DNA of 64,000 nucleotides from JBCCGR01 sp039029195 (lineage in GTDB: Bacteria > Pseudomonadota > Alphaproteobacteria > Rhizobiales > Rhizobiaceae). Location: NCBI GenBank assembly GCA_039029195.1, contig JBCCGR010000002.1:1-64000 (forward strand), read 5' to 3'. A model generated the notes under the pieces. The model had not been told where the DNA came from and made no database searches. It saw only the letters and a list, made by a program, of their open reading frames with translations. The translations under genes were made by a program, and so were the position numbers. The first letter of the stretch is position 1, and every line of letters starts with the position of its first letter. This document shows, one piece after another, positions 61,572 through 64,000 of the stretch.

Positions 61572-62318
61572 CTAATACGTCGCACGTCCGCCGGAGAGGT
61601 CGAAGGCAGCGCCGGTTGTGAAGCTGTTTTCTTCCGATGCAAGCCAGGCAATCATGGCAGCGGCCTCATCAAGCTCCAGAAAGCGGGCACGCGGAATTTT
61701 GGAAAGCATATACTGAATGTGCTCTTCACTCATCTGATCAAAAATGCGCGTGCGCGCTGCTGCAGGCGTCACGCAATTGACGGCCACATTCACATCGGCC
61801 AGTTCCTTGCCGAGCGATTTCGTCAGGCCGATCACCGCCGCTTTTGAGGCGGAATAGGCGGAGGCGTTGGGGTTGCCCTCCTTGCCGGCAACGGACGCGA
61901 TATTGACGATGCGACCATAATCCTGCTGGCGCATGCCGTCGCTCACCGCCCTGTTGACATGGAATGTACCAAGCAGATTGATTTCCACAATCTGACGAAA
62001 CTCATCGACAGAGTAATTTGCCAAAGGTGCATTTGAGCCCGCAATACCGGCCGAATTCACCAGCACATCAATGCGACCGAAATCGCGAACGCTCCGGTCG
62101 TAGGCGGCTTCCACGCTGGACCAGTCTGAAATATCCACCTGCAGTGCCCGGGCTTCTCCTTTGAGATCGGAGGCTGTTTTGGCCGCAAGCTCGATGTCGG
62201 TGTCCCACAGATAGACCGAGGCGCCGCTGTCGCTCAATCGCTCGGCCACGGCCCGGCCAATGCCCTGTGCACCGCCCGTCACAATGGCTGCGCGGTTTTC
62301 AAAATCGAGCTTGTTCAT
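61572..62318 (-). CDS. short-chain dehydrogenase/reductase (sugar/polyol type)
   Basis: The 248-residue classical SDR has IVTGGAQGIGRAVAERL, NSAGIAG, the catalytic serine in NIASVAGKEG and the pair in YSASKAAV. It is most like sugar or 3-oxoacyl reductases. The neighbouring gene upstream encodes an SMP-30/gluconolactonase domain, so the pair may oxidise an aldose to a lactone and then open it, as in oxidative sugar degradation. Eighteen bases separate the two. The sugar is unknown. Confidence 0.82.
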   Translation of the reverse strand: MNKLDFENRAAIVTGGAQGIGRAVAERLSDSGASVYLWDTDIELAAKTASDLKGEARALQVDISDWSSVEAAYDRSVRDFGRIDVLVNSAGIAGSNAPLANYSVDEFRQIVEINLLGTFHVNRAVSDGMRQQDYGRIVNIASVAGKEGNPNASAYSASKAAVIGLTKSLGKELADVNVAVNCVTPAAARTRIFDQMSEEHIQYMLSKIPRARFLELDEAAAMIAWLASEENSFTTGAAFDLSGGRATY

Positions 62319-62335
62319 GCCTTTACCCTCATTGC

Positions 62336-63958
62336 TCAGCCGAGTGCTGCAATCACCTCATCAACGTTGGTCACCGTTGCCACATTCGTCATGGCAAATT
62401 CAATTGATGCTTTGTGCCAATCCTCATTCATCGTCGAGCAGGCATCCTGTGGCACGAAAATCTTGTACCCCTTGTCAGCACCTGTGCGGGCCGTGTGCTC
62501 AACGCTCATGTTGGTCCAGGCACCGGTGTTGATAATCGTATCGCGTGAAGCACCCTTGATATAGTTTTCCAGCCGTCCGGATTCCCAGGCGCTCATCGTC
62601 ATCTTTTCAACCACCAGATCACCGGTCTGCTGTTCCAGCCCTGGCACGGGTGCCACACCCCAGGAACCGCGCTCCAGCCCTTTGCTCTCTAAAAGGCCTT
62701 CCATCAGCGGACTGTTCGTTCGCATCGCCGGATGTCCGGGTTCGCAGACAAACCAGACGTGAATGACCAACACACCCTTGCGTCGACAGGCTTCGGCAAG
62801 TCGTTTTGCGTTTTCGATGACATTTTGCTGCTTTGCATGGTGTGGCGCACCGGACTCTGAAAATGCGCCGCCCTCAATTATGACATCGTTCTGCATGTCC
62901 TGAATGATCAATACCGCACGCTGCGGATCGATGTTCAGCGAACCGACTCCGCTCGTTTCGGCGGTCTGCGCAGGCTTGGGGCCAGCCGAACTCGACACAA
63001 CAACCGGTGCGGCTTCGGGAAAGGCAGCCGGCGCCGTGGCCGATTGCTCCATGAAGGGCTCACGGCGCGGCCTGACCTTTGTTCTCACGCAATAAAGCGA
63101 CGTTGTTGCGCACAGGAAAAGCGTGTCCCAGTTTTCACCCCCCCAGTGGAGATTGGCGACCATCTCGGGAACAACGATTTTGCCGATGAGCTTTCCGTGG
63201 AAGTCGTAGACCCAGACGCCGCCAGGTCCGGTGACCCACACATTACCCTTTTCGTCGGTCTTCATTCCATCGGGAAGTCCCGCCTTCGAATGGTCACGGA
63301 TGCCGGATGCGAAAAGACGACCGTTGGTCAGCCGCCCGTCCTGTGCAACGTCAAACATGCGGATGTTTGCCTGATCGGTGTCGTTCACCCACAGCCAGCG
63401 CTGACAGGGAGAGAAGCTGAGACCATTTGGCTGATTGAACTGATAGCGATCGGAAACAAGTTGCGGCTCCGCACCGGGCACCTGATCAGGCGCCAGACGA
63501 TACACGCCCTGAAACCCCAACTCTGTTTCTCGCGGAATGCCAAAATGCTCCATTCGGCCATAGGTCGGATCAGTGAAGTAGATCGAGCCGTCGTTCCTGA
63601 CCACCACATCATTGGGCGAATTAAGGTCCTTGCCTTCGAAGTGGCTGCAAAGGACTTCGCGGGTTCCATCCGGTCGGAACCGGACGAGCGAGGACGTTGC
63701 ATGCTCACAGGCGATCAGATTGAGCGCCGTATCATAGGTCATGCCATTGGCTTTGTTGGAGGGGCGCATCACCTCCGCGACCCCTGATGCGTCCCAGCAC
63801 CGGCGCACATCACCGGGCATGTCGGAAAACAGAAGGTGATGTTCAACCGGGTGCCAGATCGGCCCTTCCGTGAAGGTAAACCCGGTCCCGAGCTGTTCGA
63901 CGCGTGCATTCTCGTCAATCAGGTCGCGGAAAGCCGGATCGATGACTTCGTGGCTCAT
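62336..63958 (-). CDS. fusion of SMP-30/gluconolactonase and isochorismatase-like domains
   Basis: The 540-residue protein has two domains. Residues about 1-300 form an SMP-30/gluconolactonase propeller with metal residues Glu31 (FTEGPIW), Asn178 (NQPNGLSF) and Asp230 (AGLPDGM). After an Ala/Pro/Ser-rich linker (about 302-338), residues 345-540 form an isochorismatase/cysteine-hydrolase fold with Asp354 (IIQDMQND), Lys452 (VEKMTMSAW) and GAWTNMSVEHTART. In ordinary members the last motif holds the nucleophile Cys; here the codon is AGC, serine, at position 485. The protein has no signal peptide. A lactonase joined to an amidase-like domain suggests successive ring opening; this is inference. 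Confidence 0.85.
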   Translation of the reverse strand: MSHEVIDPAFRDLIDENARVEQLGTGFTFTEGPIWHPVEHHLLFSDMPGDVRRCWDASGVAEVMRPSNKANGMTYDTALNLIACEHATSSLVRFRPDGTREVLCSHFEGKDLNSPNDVVVRNDGSIYFTDPTYGRMEHFGIPRETELGFQGVYRLAPDQVPGAEPQLVSDRYQFNQPNGLSFSPCQRWLWVNDTDQANIRMFDVAQDGRLTNGRLFASGIRDHSKAGLPDGMKTDEKGNVWVTGPGGVWVYDFHGKLIGKIVVPEMVANLHWGGENWDTLFLCATTSLYCVRTKVRPRREPFMEQSATAPAAFPEAAPVVVSSSAGPKPAQTAETSGVGSLNIDPQRAVLIIQDMQNDVIIEGGAFSESGAPHHAKQQNVIENAKRLAEACRRKGVLVIHVWFVCEPGHPAMRTNSPLMEGLLESKGLERGSWGVAPVPGLEQQTGDLVVEKMTMSAWESGRLENYIKGASRDTIINTGAWTNMSVEHTARTGADKGYKIFVPQDACSTMNEDWHKASIEFAMTNVATVTNVDEVIAALG

Positions 63959-64000
63959 CGCAATGCCCTCCTCACATCGGGAACCAGTTTCGATTTGGAA

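Overview
The window looks like chromosomal DNA of an alphaproteobacterium, most likely of the order Hyphomicrobiales (Rhizobiales). The basis is moderately high GC coding sequence, rhizobial-style polyol catabolism genes (EryA/B/C/D/H/I-like), SorC-type regulators paired with ABC sugar transporters, a TTAA-N7-TTAA CtrA-like box, and intergenic palindromic repeats of the kinds seen in this order. No phage, transposase, integrase or CRISPR array is visible. The order assignment is an inference from gene content.

Layout. (1) 1-7424: a surface polysaccharide locus behind an AT-rich upstream region: Wzx-like flippase, Wzy/O-antigen-ligase-like protein, GT2 glycosyltransferase, then on the opposite strand a GT2, an epimerase and a WecG/TagA-type transferase, and finally an ExoY-type initiating sugar transferase. 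(2) 7458-23418: a first polyol/sugar gene set: HAD phosphatase, glycerol-1-phosphate-dehydrogenase-like enzyme, SorC regulator, FGGY kinase, a class II aldolase/SDR fusion, a single-ATPase ABC transporter with Tat-type binding protein, an SDR, a second SorC regulator, a GlpD-like dehydrogenase and a HAD hydrolase. (3) 23815-39760: sixteen minus-strand genes, mostly overlapping or nearly abutting, which resemble the erythritol loci of Brucella and rhizobia: EryD-like regulator, ABC transporter with two different ATPases, EryA-like kinase, 2-hydroxyacid dehydrogenase, two class II aldolases, EryB-like dehydrogenase, FGGY kinase, EryC-like isomerase, EryH-like triose-phosphate isomerase and EryI-like RpiB. 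The expected role is uptake of a tetritol or related polyol, phosphorylation, oxidation and isomerisation to erythrose-4-phosphate.

(4) 40064-46505: a LuxR regulator with an autoinducer-binding domain, divergent from a Liv-type ABC transporter. Its last permease gene is fused in frame to an alpha/beta hydrolase, and its LivG ATPase has lost the usual signature glycine. (5) 46654-57352: an AraC regulator, then a ten-gene block built on a PQQ-dependent alcohol dehydrogenase whose Asp-Tyr-Asp motif predicts lanthanide dependence. With it come a cytochrome c, a MoxJ-like periplasmic protein, an ABC-type binding protein, a YVTN beta-propeller, a small secreted protein of unknown function, an SsuABC-like importer and an ABC-2 type exporter. 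(6) 57410-61169: a divergent pair, acyl-CoA synthetase and a ThDP-dependent decarboxylase/synthase. A 19-bp palindrome (TTTGGC-N7-GCCAAA type) lies upstream of the PQQ operon, recurs between this divergent pair at 15 of 19 positions, and has a weaker relative upstream of the Liv operon. This suggests one regulon for regions 4-6.

(7) 61389-63958: a complete tRNA-Leu(CAA), an SDR, and a fusion of an SMP-30/gluconolactonase domain with an isochorismatase-like domain in which serine replaces the expected catalytic cysteine. The best candidates for something undescribed are the Liv-hydrolase fusion with its PQQ/lanthanide neighbour and shared operator, and the paired polyol gene sets.
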